A DNA stretch of 64,000 nt, from contig CM070500.1 in the NCBI GenBank assembly GCA_036346375.1, forward strand, positions 76,550,437 to 76,614,436, read 5' to 3'. Of this stretch, positions 10,081 through 21,572 are shown one piece after another; position 1 is the first letter of the stretch; every line of letters starts with the position of its first letter. The translations under genes were made by a program, and so were the position numbers. Below the pieces are notes generated by a model. It had not been told where the DNA came from. It worked only from the letters and a program-made list of their open reading frames with translations, and made no database searches. Source of the DNA: Guadua angustifolia. Its lineage: Eukaryota > Streptophyta > Magnoliopsida > Poales > Poaceae.

Positions 10081-10305
10081 TACCTCTGTATCTCAGTATC
10101 TGCATGCATGGACTGTATACTATAATTTTGGCTATGACTGCTCGATTAACCTCTGTATCTCAGTATCTGCATGCATGAACTGTATACTATAATTTTGGCT
10201 ATGACTGCTCGATTAACCTCTGTATCTCAATATCTGCATGCATGAACTGTATACTATAGTTTTGTCTATGACTGCTCGATTAACCTCTGTATCTCAGAAT
10301 CTACA
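10081..10305. repeat. 67-bp tandem repeat, about 3.3 copies, 3' of the WD40 gene
   Basis: The unit starts CCTCTGTATCTCAGTATCTG and ends GACTGCTCGATTAA. Copies start near 10083, 10149 and 10216, with a partial fourth from about 10283. Copies differ by only a few bases. It begins about 25 bp after the stop codon, so it lies in the likely 3' UTR. Confidence 0.85.
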
Positions 10306-10561
10306 CGCGGGTTGACCTTTTTGCTACTACTTTTTTTTTTTTTTCAGTCAACTGATTTTTCTCCCAAAATCAGCCGAACGCTTTTGACCGTTTGATGAAA
10401 TCACAAGTCACAACCAGCCTGAATACTTACGGTCGCCCTTACAGACCAAACCGTGCGCTCTCAACATCTAATCACTCCGCGTGGAGCTCCCCTAGCGATG
10501 CAATTCCTAGCAATTAACTAATGGATACCTTTTTGCTTTTGCTTGACAAACCGTCACAAGT
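10306..10561. other. Gap with no recognised feature
   Basis: Contains a T-run of about 18 at 10330. No gene or element end recognised. Confidence 0.4.
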
Positions 10562-11075
10562 GTGAATGATTTTTTATTTTTTGCTTATTTGGAATCAAAT
10601 CTGAAAGTTTTTAATTTAAATTTTTCAGGATCGAAAATTTTCGATTTGAAATTTTTCGAGTTGAAGCTTTCTTATTTGAAACTTTTTGAGTAGAAACTTT
10701 TCTATTTTAAACTTTTCAAGTTGAAACTTTTCATACAAGTTTTAACTAGGAAAGTTTCAACACGAAAAATTTCAAACCAGAAAGTTTCAACTTGGAAAGT
10801 TTCAAATCAAAAGGTTTCAACTTGAAAAGTTTCAGCTCACAAAACTTTTGATTCAAAAGCTTTCGGTTCGAAAAGTTTCGATTTAAAATTCAAGTCGAAA
10901 AAATTTCAACCAAAGAAATTCAAATCGGAAAGTTCCTACTGGAAAAAACTTAAATCAAAAAATTTTAAATTAGAAAGTTTCACCTTGAAAGAATTCAAAT
11001 CAAAAAGTTTCAACTGAAAAAATTAAATAAAAAATTTCAGATTTGATTTAAAATAAGCAAAAAAAATTTGTTCAC
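10562..11075. mobile_element. Foldback element (MITE-like) made of GAAACTTTTCAAGTT-type repeats
   Basis: The ends are inverted repeats of about 45 bp: GTGAATGATTTTTT then TTTGCTTATTT and AATCAAATCTGAAA on the left (10562-10606), complemented by TTTCAGATTTGATTT and AATAAGCAAAAAAA then TTCAC on the right (11030-11075). The left half is T-rich with TTGAAACTTTT units and the right half A-rich with GAAAGTTTCAAC units, so the whole element can fold on itself. No clear target duplication was seen and no coding capacity exists. Confidence 0.65.
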
Positions 11076-11650
11076 CGTGCAGGCGACCGAAAAATAGAAA
11101 ATTTGTTGATTCGAACCGCAGCAGCACACACAACGAATCCATTTCACTGTAAACATCTCTTCTTCCTCCACGTGTCGTTCAGATATGCAGTGACACAGAT
11201 GACTTGTCGACCTCACGGCGTGTTCGCAAGATGAAGCCCATGCGATGCGAGTAGCCGTAAAATAGCAATTCCAGAATACTTTAATGCATGTCGTCGCTCA
11301 AATCCTCCCCTACTTCTGGCCCCTTCACAATCTGGCCACCATGGCACCTCCACCGCATCACCCTTCCCTCGACCCGAATTTGGCAGCTCATTGCGGCTTG
11401 ATACACCGCTGTCAACCCCTCCATCATACCCAGGCACACAAGCCTAGCTAACTTGCTCGTTTGCTTTAGGATTTCAAATTTTGTTTTAATTTTTTTGGCA
11501 CCCACGAAATTACTGAAATTTGGTTGTTTCGAAAATTGCAGGACGAAACGGTTGGATAAAAATTATATTTTTGGATAAAATTCAAATGAACTAACCGAAA
11601 TGTAACAAGGATAAATGTATTTCAAGACCCACTAAACAAACCAAATCATA
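11076..11650. other. Intergenic gap
   Basis: Short open frames on the minus strand (11213-11505) overlap and show no family motif; not called genes. No repeat structure seen. Confidence 0.4.
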
Positions 11651-12111
11651 TCTATATTAAAGGTTGCAAGGTTCGTGTGTTTTGAGCCCGGCCACGTCGC
11701 GCCGAGCCGAGCGCAGCCGGCTCAGCTCGTTTTTTTTCACGTGTAGGTTCCTCAAAAAATACGTAATTACGTGTAGGTCATTCCCGCAATTTTTTACGAA
11801 AATGATCTTTTAGTTCAGAAAAATCATAAATCTTTCGTGAAAGAACCCTAAATAAATATCGAAAAAAGAACATAGTTACGTTTGGACCATTCCAGCTATT
11901 TTTTCACAAAAAGAACCTTTCGATTTAGCGCAATCGCGGATCTTTCGTGAGAGGACCCCAGATAAATGCAAAAAAGGTGATTGAGTTTGTATCCTTTCAA
12001 CCATTTCACGTGATTTCTCGACGATTTAAAAAAAAAACACCGCCGAAAAAAAAATTGTTTCTATGAAAAAAACAACGCACGCGGCGTATCACGCCCCGAA
12101 AACATTCCTAG
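11651..12111 (+). mobile_element. Candidate non-autonomous Helitron, 461 bp
   Basis: The 5' end is TCTATATTAAAGG after an A (11650), and the 3' end is CTAG (12108-12111) before a T (12112), i.e. insertion between A and T. Twelve bases before CTAG is a GC hairpin, GGCGT-ATC-ACGCC (12083-12095). These are the defining marks of Helitrons. Inside are about three degenerate copies of a unit of some 115 bp (marks: TCTTTCGTGA at about 11833 and 11941; TACGTGTAGG and TTACGTTTGG). There is no coding capacity, so it would depend on a Rep/helicase from elsewhere. The stem is short, so this is a structural call only. Confidence 0.55.
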
Positions 12112-12254
12112 TTTCTCTAAATTCGGCGAAATTTGAAGCCTTCTAGTCAAGGGTATCACATCACCTGGCCACTGCTGCCCACCTCCCCCAGATCCCTAAT
12201 TCGGGTAGATCGATGAAACCCAAAACCCAAACCCTATCTTGACACCTGGGTAGG
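12112..12254. other. Short spacer
   Basis: 143 bp between the Helitron candidate and the LTR fragment; nothing recognised. Confidence 0.4.
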
Positions 12255-13143
12255 TGTTGGCGCCGAAAAATATGATGAAGGATTGATCGTCTCAAACATA
12301 CGTAAACATCGGGTTTAAGTTGGTTCGTGGCATGCTAGCCGATTTGATCTTATAATTGGCAAGATAAATAGGTACAAACTGATATAATCGGCTTAACCCA
12401 AAATAAATGCATGTTCTAGCTGATTAGATAGTACGATCGGTTAGATGGATCTAAACGACTATTGCAGTCGATTAGACAATAGGTGAAGGTATGTTTTCCC
12501 CGAAAAAGGCGATGCGCAATAAGATCGGTATGAAAACAAACCTGGATAACTGACGTAATTGAAGATGATCAACAATCTAAAGGTAAATCGAATTGATCTT
12601 GAAAAACACCTTTTCTTCTCACCTCTAAGTTATAAAAACTAGTCCTAGTTGACAAAAAGTAAATAAAAAGTAGATGCAAATTGATTGATTGGATTTGGAC
12701 ACCTTTTCTTCTCACCTCTAGACCTCTTATATAGCACTTAGTCTGATCGTATCCTCCTCCGATTCTTGCAAACATATGATTCGTATCGGCCTCAACTTCC
12801 AAAAGATAAACTTCTCTTTGATCTGTTATCGGCTAAGACTATTTACGTTTAACCTTATCTTCCTAAATCGGCTACTTCTATCTAATCTAGGTGTCAACAA
12901 TATCATTTAGGTTAATCGTATCATTCTCCAACTCAAGATCTACAATGCGTACTGGCTTCAACTTCGGGAGATAAATTACTCTTTGATCCGATATCGGCTA
13001 AGACTCTTCATGTTAAACTTCATATCGGCTATAATTCCAATTGTAACTTATCTTTTCCCTTTTTAACCGATATCGGCCGAAATATCTAATTTCATCTTTG
13101 ACCTAACAAATCGGTTATGCTTTACCAAATTTAGATGCTAAAG
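12255..13143 (-). mobile_element. Solo or decayed LTR of a Ty3-gypsy element (same family as 43861-44561)
   Basis: Begins TGTTGGCGCCGAAAAATATG and shares the whole plan of the LTR at 43861-44561: TATGATGAAGGATT, GCCGATTT, AATTGAAGATGATCAACAAT, and CCTAACAAATCGGTTATG near the end. Orientation is assigned from that copy. It is longer because of an internal partial duplication (CCTTTTCTTCTCACCTCTA at 12608 and 12702). The right end is worn (GATGCTAAAGG instead of GGTATTAACA). No internal domain and no clear target duplication are present. Confidence 0.7.
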
Positions 13144-13156
13144 GGTTGAAGACGAA

Positions 13157-14966
13157 TAGGGATGGCAGTTAAACCCATGGGTTCGGTACTCGCGGGTACC
13201 CGATCCGATAAGAGCAAGCACGGGTAGAATTTGAGACCCGCGGGTTTTCGAGTTCGGGTACCCGATAAGGTTATAGGATGGGCGTAAATATCAATTTATA
13301 CCCATGGGTACCCAATGGGTATCCCATGACATGTGGGTCCCAATTTCCAGTGATACAAACAAAATACCGTTTCTCTGATTCTCCAGCCATCAGCGTCAAC
13401 CAGCCCAGTCCATTACTTTTTCCCCCGACGCCCTAGCCCCTCGGTAGTTCACTAGTTCGGCTCCCCCTAACCCTAACTGCGCTCGGTCCAGCGGCTCCCT
13501 CCCTACACCTCCTGCACCTTCGTTCTTGCTGCGCCCGCCGGCCGTCGCCCCGGAGCTCCTCCGTTCCTGCTACGCCCATCGGCCGCCGCCCCCGGAGCTC
13601 CATTCTTGCTGCCCCCGTCGGCCGCTGCACCCGAAGCTCCTCCGCTCCTGCTGCGCCGCCGCCGCTGCCCCGGCTCCTTCGCTCAGCCTCGCCGCCGATC
13701 GCCGCCCCGACAGCTCGACTCATCATCAGCTCAGATCCGCCCATCCGGGAGAGGGGAAGGTCGGAAGGATCCTAATTGTTATGTGCTTAGATCCTCCGCT
13801 TAGATCCTGATTTGTTATGTGCTTTGTTGGTTCCGGATTGCTTTTAAGACCTTTCTGATTGTCATTGTGCCTTTGTTTCTAGATCAATTTTTGTGACGCA
13901 CTTGAACAAAATAATTAGATCATGTTCGATTTGGAGCTTGTGGATTAGGTTGATCAGGAGGCTTGCTTGACCAAATGTTTCGAATCTGATCACTATAATT
14001 GGTGTAACTTTTGTTGCCGATTCCTCTTTGTTGATATGAATTGGTGGGTTTGAAAATTCAGACAAGTTTAAATGTTGAATCCTAATTTAGGTCCATGTTA
14101 AGGATGCTGTTGAGATATTTGTAATATACAAGTGCATATACCCTGTGATGTGATATCAAAAAGATACGGTGGCCTCTTGGCAGATTCCAGGCATTATCTT
14201 TTGAGTGTAACAATGTATTCAATAGAAAAAATGAAGTGTTTCTGGTTCGTTGAATGTATTCAATAGAAAAAATTGTCTTTTAACTGTAACAATGTATTCA
14301 ATTTGTCTTTTGGGTGTAATTGATTTCTTCTACTAGACTGCACCCTTATTCACTATATTGTGCCTCACCACTTGCACAAAGTCTGTACCTGCATGTTCTA
14401 GGATGAGATTGTAACTTGTTTTTTTCCCCTTTAATTGCATCCTGACTTATTTTGAGGAGTATCCTGACTAATTGCTTCCTTCATGTGTTGTTGTTTCTTC
14501 TAATGTTGTGTGTTAAATTGGTTTGTCTGTCCCTCAACGCTATGCATTCAGTCAAATTGTGAATTGTGGCCTACTCCCAGACCTATTGAATGTGCATAGC
14601 TATTACTTGGAAAAGGTGGTATATTAATTTATATGGTAATTAAAAAAGTAGAATATGAAATAGTGACATTTATCTCGTGGGACATTAATTTTAAGTTTTG
14701 GCAAGCGACTTGTGTTAACAATTAACAAAGACACAAGAAGTGAAACTACAATTACAGATGTTGAAGTTAATATGGTTTAATTCCTTCCTGCTAGTTCGGG
14801 TAACGGGTTCACCGAATGGTTCGGGTCCAGTTCGGGTACCCATTGGGTTTGCGTGTGAATACAGATCCGTACCCGAGAAATCTAGTGGGTTTGGACAGAC
14901 GGCTCGGTTTTGGGTTCGGGTGGGCACTAGTCGTATCTCGAGGTACCCACCCGATTGCTATCCCTA
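13157..14966. mobile_element. Non-autonomous hAT transposon with 8-bp target duplication
   Basis: The ends are inverted repeats: TAGGGATGGCA at 13157 and its near-complement TGCTATCCCTA ending at 14966. Flanks are AAGACGAA (13149-13156) and AAGACAAA (14967-14974), an 8-bp hAT-type duplication with one mismatch. Both subterminal regions hold many copies of GGGTACCC and related motifs (13175-13330 and 14795-14955). No transposase was found. The inside has a GC-rich block (13430-13760) open in several frames on both strands and an AT-rich part without coding signs. Confidence 0.8.
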
Positions 14967-14974
14967 AAGACAAA

Positions 14975-15340
14975 TCTTGCCGGTGACTTGGCGATGATCG
15001 GTGAATCTGACGGCTGCAAATTCAAGAATCAGTGAGACACACCATGCAATTAAATGCATGGACGATGTATGTGTGCGTACCATATCTTAGGAAAACTAGA
15101 TCAATGCCCGTGTGTTACTACGAAAAATAAAATTGGTAACGAAACATAAAGGTCAAGCAATAAAAGAAAATTGTGCTACAAGATCAAACATCCATTTCTC
15201 CTGATTACAAAAGTTTTTATGATTTCTTGTCTTATATGAATTAAAACCAAATATATTATACGTAGCAATATATATTACCAATCTCAAAAATCAATCATTC
15301 ATTTTTATCCCTTTTTGCAATTTACATTATCAGCTTGCGT
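14975..15340. other. Flank of the ABCC pseudogene
   Basis: Contains CTAGATCAATGCCCGTGTGT at about 15098, a motif type common at ends of plant repeats, but no partner end was established. No gene seen. Confidence 0.3.
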
Positions 15341-16055
15341 TCCTCTTCCTCTCGCCATGCCCGCAGCGCACGCTGTGGAGTCCACCTTCCTCGCCACCCA
15401 CTTCGTCACACATGCCATGGCCGCGTGGTCAGTCGCCTCAGAGAAAGCGGCCACTGCCGCCACCCAGCCTTTACACCTCCGCGTCTTCTGGATCGCCACC
15501 ACCCTCGGCGCTGTGTTCTTCTCCGCTTCGGCGGTGGTCCACTGCACCGACGGTTCGCTGCTCTTCCCAGATGACCCTCTCGCTTTTGCCAGCCTATTCG
15601 TCTCCATGTCTCTAGCGTACCTAGCCATCACTAGTTTCACCAACCATGATGCCGGAGCCCATGAAGGTGAACCAGAAAACACTAGCGCCGAGGCGCACGG
15701 CGTGGGCGCCCGCCACACCGTGCGCTGCCATGTCGTTCCTCTCTCTCGCGACGTTCAGCTGAATCAACCTGTTTATCTCTAAAGGGTATGCCAATGACTC
15801 TCTCACCACCGACGATATCCCACCGGTGTCGCCGAGTAACCGCGCCGAAGCGTCGTACGTTTTGTTCACATCCAGCGGCGGCTGGGTCACGGCATTCGTG
15901 GTCATCGCTCGGGTTCTTCGCCGGCGCGATTACTACTAACGCGGCGCTCGGCCTCCTGCGCCTCGCGGCCATATACGTCGGTCCGTCACTTATTGATCAG
16001 TTCATCGAGTTCATTCGCCGTGGCGGTACGACATGGAAGATCTTGAATGGATTCC
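15341..16055 (+). pseudogene. ABCC (MRP-type) transporter, N-terminal fragment
   Basis: The first part, in one frame to about 15715, reads like the N-terminal membrane region of plant ABCC proteins: LRVFWIATTLGAVFFSASAV, then DGSLLFPDDPLAFASLF. After a frame change near 15725 it continues SFLSLATFS, then a stop where Trp is expected (TGA at about 15761), then INLFISKGYANDS, LTTDDIPPVSPSNRAEASYV. A further frame gives LGLLRLAAIYVGPSLIDQFI and EFIRRGGTTW, the start of the first transmembrane domain, with material missing between. No nucleotide-binding domain is present. Intact family members have about 1500 residues; this keeps roughly the first 250-300. It looks like a dead or captured copy. 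Confidence 0.75.
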
Positions 16056-16712
16056 CTTGATTGATAATGTGAAAACTGTACAGCATATATAGAGTACAAA
16101 AGAAATGATTGGCCGGCTATTAATTACCAGCAATAATCAGGGATTTTGCTATAATAATCAGCTATATTTAGAGAGATATGGCTGGCTGTAAATCAGGAAA
16201 GAATAATTAGCTACAATGACTGACTATTATTGGAGATATGGGGAGTTAAGAAGAACGGACGACCGCCGTCACCAACTGTAAATTTATATTAATAAAGATA
16301 AAGATATGTTGGAGGAAACCAGTGCTGCTGATCGTTTGGATCAAACGAGATTGATTGAAGCTAATAACTTGTTAGCAGCCTAGCAAGCACCGTCTGTGCA
16401 AGTCCACTGAACCAGCTAGCTACTCTACTCCTGGCCGGCACCGAGCGTAGAGCGAGTTCGTACTCTTCTTCGCCGATGTCGCCGGTTGCAGGCCAGCTCG
16501 CCTAGGCGTTAATCATGCATGCCCGTACGTTGTGCCGAAGGCCAACCACACACGGCGCCGCCGTCCGGCGCGCTGTATGGGTTGAGCTAGCTATGTTGCC
16601 GTCGCCAGCGAGCCCTAAGATCGCACCGTAGATCGGCGGATCCCGCGTAGGACGCACGTCACCGGCGCGCGCGTCTCGACACCCCGTTAAGCCCCGGTCG
16701 AACACTCTCAAG
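16056..16712. other. Gap between ABCC fragment and MITE
   Basis: An AT-rich part to 16320, with AATAAAGATAAAGATATG at 16290, then a mixed part. A minus-strand open frame at 16502-16711 has no family motif. Nothing called. Confidence 0.4.
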
Positions 16713-16785
16713 CCCTGTTTGGAAGCAATGTATTTTAAAACTATGGTTTTTATATATTATGGTTTGTAATTGTTTTGTCATGAAT

Positions 16786-17035
16786 CACTACACCATGACA
16801 CAATATTACCGTCAGATGGCTGTCGAAAATAATCAGTGACCACTAACAAACTATCTGTCGGCAAATTTACGCAATGACTATCATCTTGGTAATACTTCTT
16901 TTCAGGTCGATTGTGCATCGGCAATTATACATGTATTAAGGACTGATTATGTGTCGGTAAATATCATATTATGGATCAAACAGTCCGTCGGTAAAAATGT
17001 CATAATAGACAATGTGTCGGCAAATATCTAGAGCG
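16786..17035. repeat. CACTA 5' terminus and subterminal GTCGGYAAAT repeats
   Basis: After the TIR, about five copies of a CTGTCGGCAAAT-like motif occur in the first 250 bp (for example 16855, 16950, 16985, 17016). They match the motif in the 3' array and would be the binding sites for the TNP1-type protein. Confidence 0.8.
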
Positions 17036-17049
17036 AAAAAATATATTAA

Positions 17050-17650
17050 TTGGCTGATCAGAGGAGCGCGCGGCAAAATTCGACGGGAGAACAAAAGACT
17101 GCTAGGGTTTCTACTGCACGCGCGGCTCCTTCCCCCGAAATCCCCAAATCCCATTGCATCACGCGGCTCCTTCCCCCGAAATCCCCAAATTCCATTCCAT
17201 CACGCGCCTCCTTCCCCCGTCGCCTCCCCCACGACGCCTCCTTCCTTCGCCGCCGCCCCCACCCCGCCGCCCCGCCCCCCCACGCGACTTCGCCGCCGCC
17301 GCCGCCCCCCGCGCCTCCCCCCCGCCTCGCCACCACACCCCACGAGCGGCTTCCTCGCCTGCCGCCCCCCCGCGACTTCCCTTCGCCGCCGCCCCCCAGC
17401 GCCATTGCCTTCCGCCTCACGCATGGCCTCTCGCACCCACCGCCCATTGCGCCATCCCCTACCTGAGCTCCACCTCCGAACCTCCAGAGATCCACCTCCG
17501 GCCCCCAGTGCTCCGCCTCCATCCCTCCGGTGTCCGCATCCGGCCCTCCGGCGCTCAGCCTCAAGCCAACGTCATCCCTCCGGTGTCCACCTCTGGCCCT
17601 CCGGTGCTCAGCCACGCGCGGTCACCCTCCACCTGAGCTCCCTTGACTAA
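17050..17650 (+). other. GC-rich leader with a repeated 36-40 bp unit
   Basis: CTCCTTCCCCCGAAATCCCC occurs at about 17126 and again at 17168, followed by a long C-rich stretch coding Pro/Ala/Arg in any frame. It is open on both strands because of composition and no family is recognised. Likely the 5' leader of the TNP1-like gene or a captured GC-rich exon. Confidence 0.4.
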
Positions 17651-18545
17651 TCAGTGCTTCCTCCGACCAGTGAGGTAACTTGACACTGGTTATAGTAGCC
17701 TCTTGTGACATGCACATTAACTTTATATCAGGAATCAATCGAAATGTTCACCACTAGCTAGATAGTGATGGAGTAGTTGGTGCATTTTGTTTGTTGCCAT
17801 TGCCTAAGTATGAAACTCCATTCCTAACTTGAGAATCACATATTGGATTTAGATGACATTGGCTCTATCACTTTGACTGCATGCAATACTACTCTATCAG
17901 GGAAATATTCTTTCTTTTGCTTATGGCTTGATAACCTTGAGGATGAGCCACTGTGTTCTAGAGGACTTAATGTGCTGCTGCTTTTGAAGTTTAGGAATAG
18001 GGATGGTATAGATGTGTGGTTAAGAATGTTTTGCATGCTTTGCTAATTGAATTTGTATATGGGTTTATGATCTGATTTACAAAGGCATGAATGCTTTCTG
18101 TTCTATTTTGGGTTTGGTCTAGTGCTTAACCGGTTTTATGTATACTTCTAGCTCAATTGCTATTAATCCCTTATGTGATATCTGTGATCCAAAAGGTCTT
18201 CTTGTGCAAAGTGATTAGTGTATGTGTGTAGATACAGATTGGCTAAATAAATTGATCTTGCTTACTAATGGAGTTTTACATTATTGAGAATGGAGTTCAA
18301 GCCATATACTCCAATATTTAGCTATATATGCCCAATATTTTAGTTCAAATAATATCCTACGTTGTCAGGTTTTACACTAAGTTATATAGCACCTTCTTTT
18401 GATTAGTTTAATGTCTAGATCCGCCATTGATTGAGTGGTTCCTAAAACACAATTTCGATCGTCAAGTTCTACTTTAATATATTTATAGAAATGACCTCAT
18501 GATGGCTCTTGCTTGGCTCTTTGTTCTTTCTTTGCTCGAGAGTAA
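17651..18545. other. Intron-like gap inside CACTA
   Basis: T-rich DNA. A 67-residue open frame at 17843-18046 has no recognised motif and is not called. Confidence 0.4.
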
Positions 18546-19214
18546 CAAGATCTTGAATCGGTTCGGCTCTCAAGAAGGCCAGGATTCAAGCCTCTTCTTC
18601 TGCACAATCTACCCTAAAGGTTTCTTCAAGCACTCCTTTTTATATCTCTCTCTGTCTCTCTCTCTTTCTCTCTTTCTCTCTCTCGATTGTGTCATTTTCT
18701 CGGTACACTGGAATATATATGCCTCTCACTCACCTCCGTCGATCTCTGAGACACTTCGACAAGCATTCTATCCACAAGATAGAAAACATGCACGCAACAC
18801 ATTCGTCCATGCTTGGGTCTATCTTGTAAAAAGATGAGAAAATAAATAAAAACAATTCAAGATTTTTCATGCTTCAGATGGATCTTGTCTTTTGATAATT
18901 ATAGTTCTTGGCTCCTTGCCATCATGTGTGTTTTGATTTAGACTAGTATATATGGAAATACCTATAGGGTTTCTTCAAGGAACTGTATAAAAGGGCTTTT
19001 CACATGTGTAAAGGAGAGAACGGCATCATATACAATGAAAAGTCATTATTGCATTGCATGAAGTACCATAAGAATGTATATTTTGCTTAAGCTTCCTTTT
19101 TTTGAAATACTATTTTGCTTAAACTTCTCATCCAACATTTTATTTCAGGTAAGAAAGGAGAGGCTTGGGGATAGAATAATAGCACTTCATCGGATAGTTT
19201 CTCCATTTGGCAAG
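18546..19214 (+). pseudogene. Captured bHLH transcription factor fragment (two exons)
   Basis: Exon one, ending at AAG 18619 before GT, reads KKARIQASSSAQSTLK. Exon two, 19149-19214, after CAG and before GT, reads VRKERLGDRIIALHRIVSPF plus GK. Joined, this is the linker and atypical basic/helix-1 part of plant bHLH proteins of the bHLH68/110/112 type (family pattern KVRKEKLGDRI, LQQLVSPFGK). The intron between them is kept. The loop and helix-2 exon was not found, so the fragment cannot form a bHLH dimer. It lies in the same direction as the TNP1-like gene and has no link to transposition; I infer it was captured from a host gene. Confidence 0.75.
18643..18686. repeat. (CT)n microsatellite
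   Basis: TCTCTCTCTGTCTC-type run of about 44 bp in the intron of the captured bHLH fragment. Confidence 0.9.
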
Positions 19215-21572
19215 GTGCTAATATATACGCCTAACTTACCTATAATAATTGAACACTTTGCATTAACTTAATTTGCATGAGCATGCACTCTAGCTAGCAC
19301 GGTAATGCCAAATATTCTTGTGCATGATCTCTTAATTAGCTCAACCTCTCGTGCACATATATATATGCATGTAAGCTTTAAATTAAAATTTTTTCTTCCT
19401 TTGCAACTGCTGACAAATACAAATGTATGTAGTTTTGCCCATCTCCTTGCTTTTCAGCAGCAACTTCTTTCACTTTAGGAGTCGTGTGAGTGAAAGCAAA
19501 GGAAGCCTCTGACATGCACACGTGTTCCTTTTATAGGCCGACATCTGCGTCCGTCTTGCAAGAGACTATCGGCTATATTAGGTTCCTCCTCGGTCAAATT
19601 GAGGTCCAACCTTAATTAACTTCTCCTCCCTAGAGTTTCAAATTCTCTTCATCTTATTTTCCTTCTCATATGCAGGTATTCAGTTCAAGGAGTATTAGTT
19701 TCTAATTTCTAAAACTCAAAAGCGTATGCACTCATCTAAAGCTAGCAAAACGATGATAACTTCGCAAGGATGTGCATGATTGAAGAGACATTACATTCTT
19801 CATGCATGCAATTATGCAACATATCTTGGGAAGTTTTTCAAAGGTGGTTTCTTGCTTCATTGGTGGCATTTTCCATGCAATGCAAGTATATATGCATATT
19901 ACCTAGCTAATATGAGCAGGATATGGGGCCCTTGTAATATATATACCCCATCCATGCATGCGTGGGCCAATGAAACAGCGATACATAGGAGGTGTGTGTA
20001 GGCAGAAAAATTTACATGCACCTGCAAAGTGCGATGGTAAGTAGCTAGCTAGGTGAAACAAGTGTGTATAGTGTTTATCCGGACGATCACTTTGGTCTAC
20101 TTTGGCTTCTTGTAGATGACAGGTTAGTGAAACTTTAGCAAACGGGTGCATGGGATGAGTAGGAAATTAAAGAAACTGAAGCTTTCTAGTGTCCTTCACA
20201 GGAACTACCATTTCTAAGCCATCTCTTATGTCACTAACATGTGGGTTGGGGATTGTGAAAATTTACAGTGACAAATAAGAAATTGCCAATTAAGAAACAA
20301 AAGCAACATATATATATTCACAAAGATTTCTTCAGTGAAATATTCATAAGGATATTGAGAAGACTTTTAATAAATATTCATAAGGACTTCATTAGTAACA
20401 TTTATGCCAGCTGATTACTGAAAGCAATGCAGGCTCTCCAAGGCCATTTAAAAACATTCCTAGGCAAGAATGCTCAACAATAAGTGATATAAAACCTGAT
20501 TGGTCTCGATTCCCATCTATGATGTATGAAATCGATCGACACACGCCTTTTCTAGCCTTCTTCCTTCCTTCTGATCGATCTTTGCTTGTAGGAGGCACCA
20601 TGCATGATTTGGGGAGCCTAGTTGGCGCTAGCAAACATGGCATCAAACCCATACACACAAATTGAAAATGCACTCTTTTGGTAGCAGCATGAAATATTCA
20701 TAAGGATATACTTCAATGAAATACCCCAGTTCATTACTAATGAAATCTTTGACTCCTGCCTTCCTTCTTGATTTGACCTCCTATTTTGCTTAATAAGCTA
20801 TTTGTGTACTTAGCTGAGTCTTCGACTCACACTTGTTTGTCTATTTTTGGTAGGTACCTTGAAGCCGACATGAAGGGATGGGAGTAGTAGCACGCACACA
20901 TGTTGCATCACCATAGTTTCACATTTATTTATCGCTTCTAATTGTAATAAGCTCTTGTCATGTAATTTATTAATGTGGTAGTTGTTGTCCTTGGTTGGCT
21001 ATCCTAATTTTCTTTATGTTGTTATCATATCAACTGTTGTCTTTTGTCTCACGAGTGGATGTCCTAGTTTTAGGGATGTGTCAAATTTTTTACTCTTTAA
21101 GTGGTCTTGTTGTTAGCTATTGTTTTCTCATTGGGTATTTGTTTGAGGTGTAATATTCAGAACACGTGGGGCCTTGGGTGTTATTCTGATTAGAACTTAA
21201 AAGGTAGATTGTAGGGTGCATTACAATCTTTTAATAAATGGAAATTGCTTTAGGTTGAGTGAAATATGGTGTTTTAGTTTGTAATGAACTGGGGTACTAA
21301 TATTACTTCTAAAATATGAAACTGATGCATTATAAAGTAGCAAATATCATGCTAACTCCTCCGAAATACTTAAATATTAGGCTACTTCAACAGAAGAAGG
21401 CCTTCTTCTGTTTGTTGCATGGCGCCATGTAACAAAATGCACCAACTACTCCATCACCATGTAACAAACAATACATTAACGGTAACATGGCGCCATGTAA
21501 CAATACATTAACAATAACATGATTCTGTTTACATGTAAATATTCTGCCATGCTTAAATACATTATTGGGCAG
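19215..21572. other. Intron-like gap inside CACTA
   Basis: About 2.4 kb, AT-rich. A possible short exon at about 20854-20887 (after TAG, reading RYLEADMKGWE then stop) could not be assigned. Minus-strand open frames at 19903-20151 and 20392-20673 carry no family motif. Nothing firm seen. Confidence 0.35.

Noticed and set aside
13433..13810. Open frames of about 100 codons on both strands in the hAT element
   Set aside because: GC-rich simple composition; no transposase motif and no splice context.
17012..17650. 212-codon proline-rich open frame near the CACTA 5' end
   Set aside because: Repeats and C-rich composition explain it; equally long frames exist on the opposite strand and in other frames.
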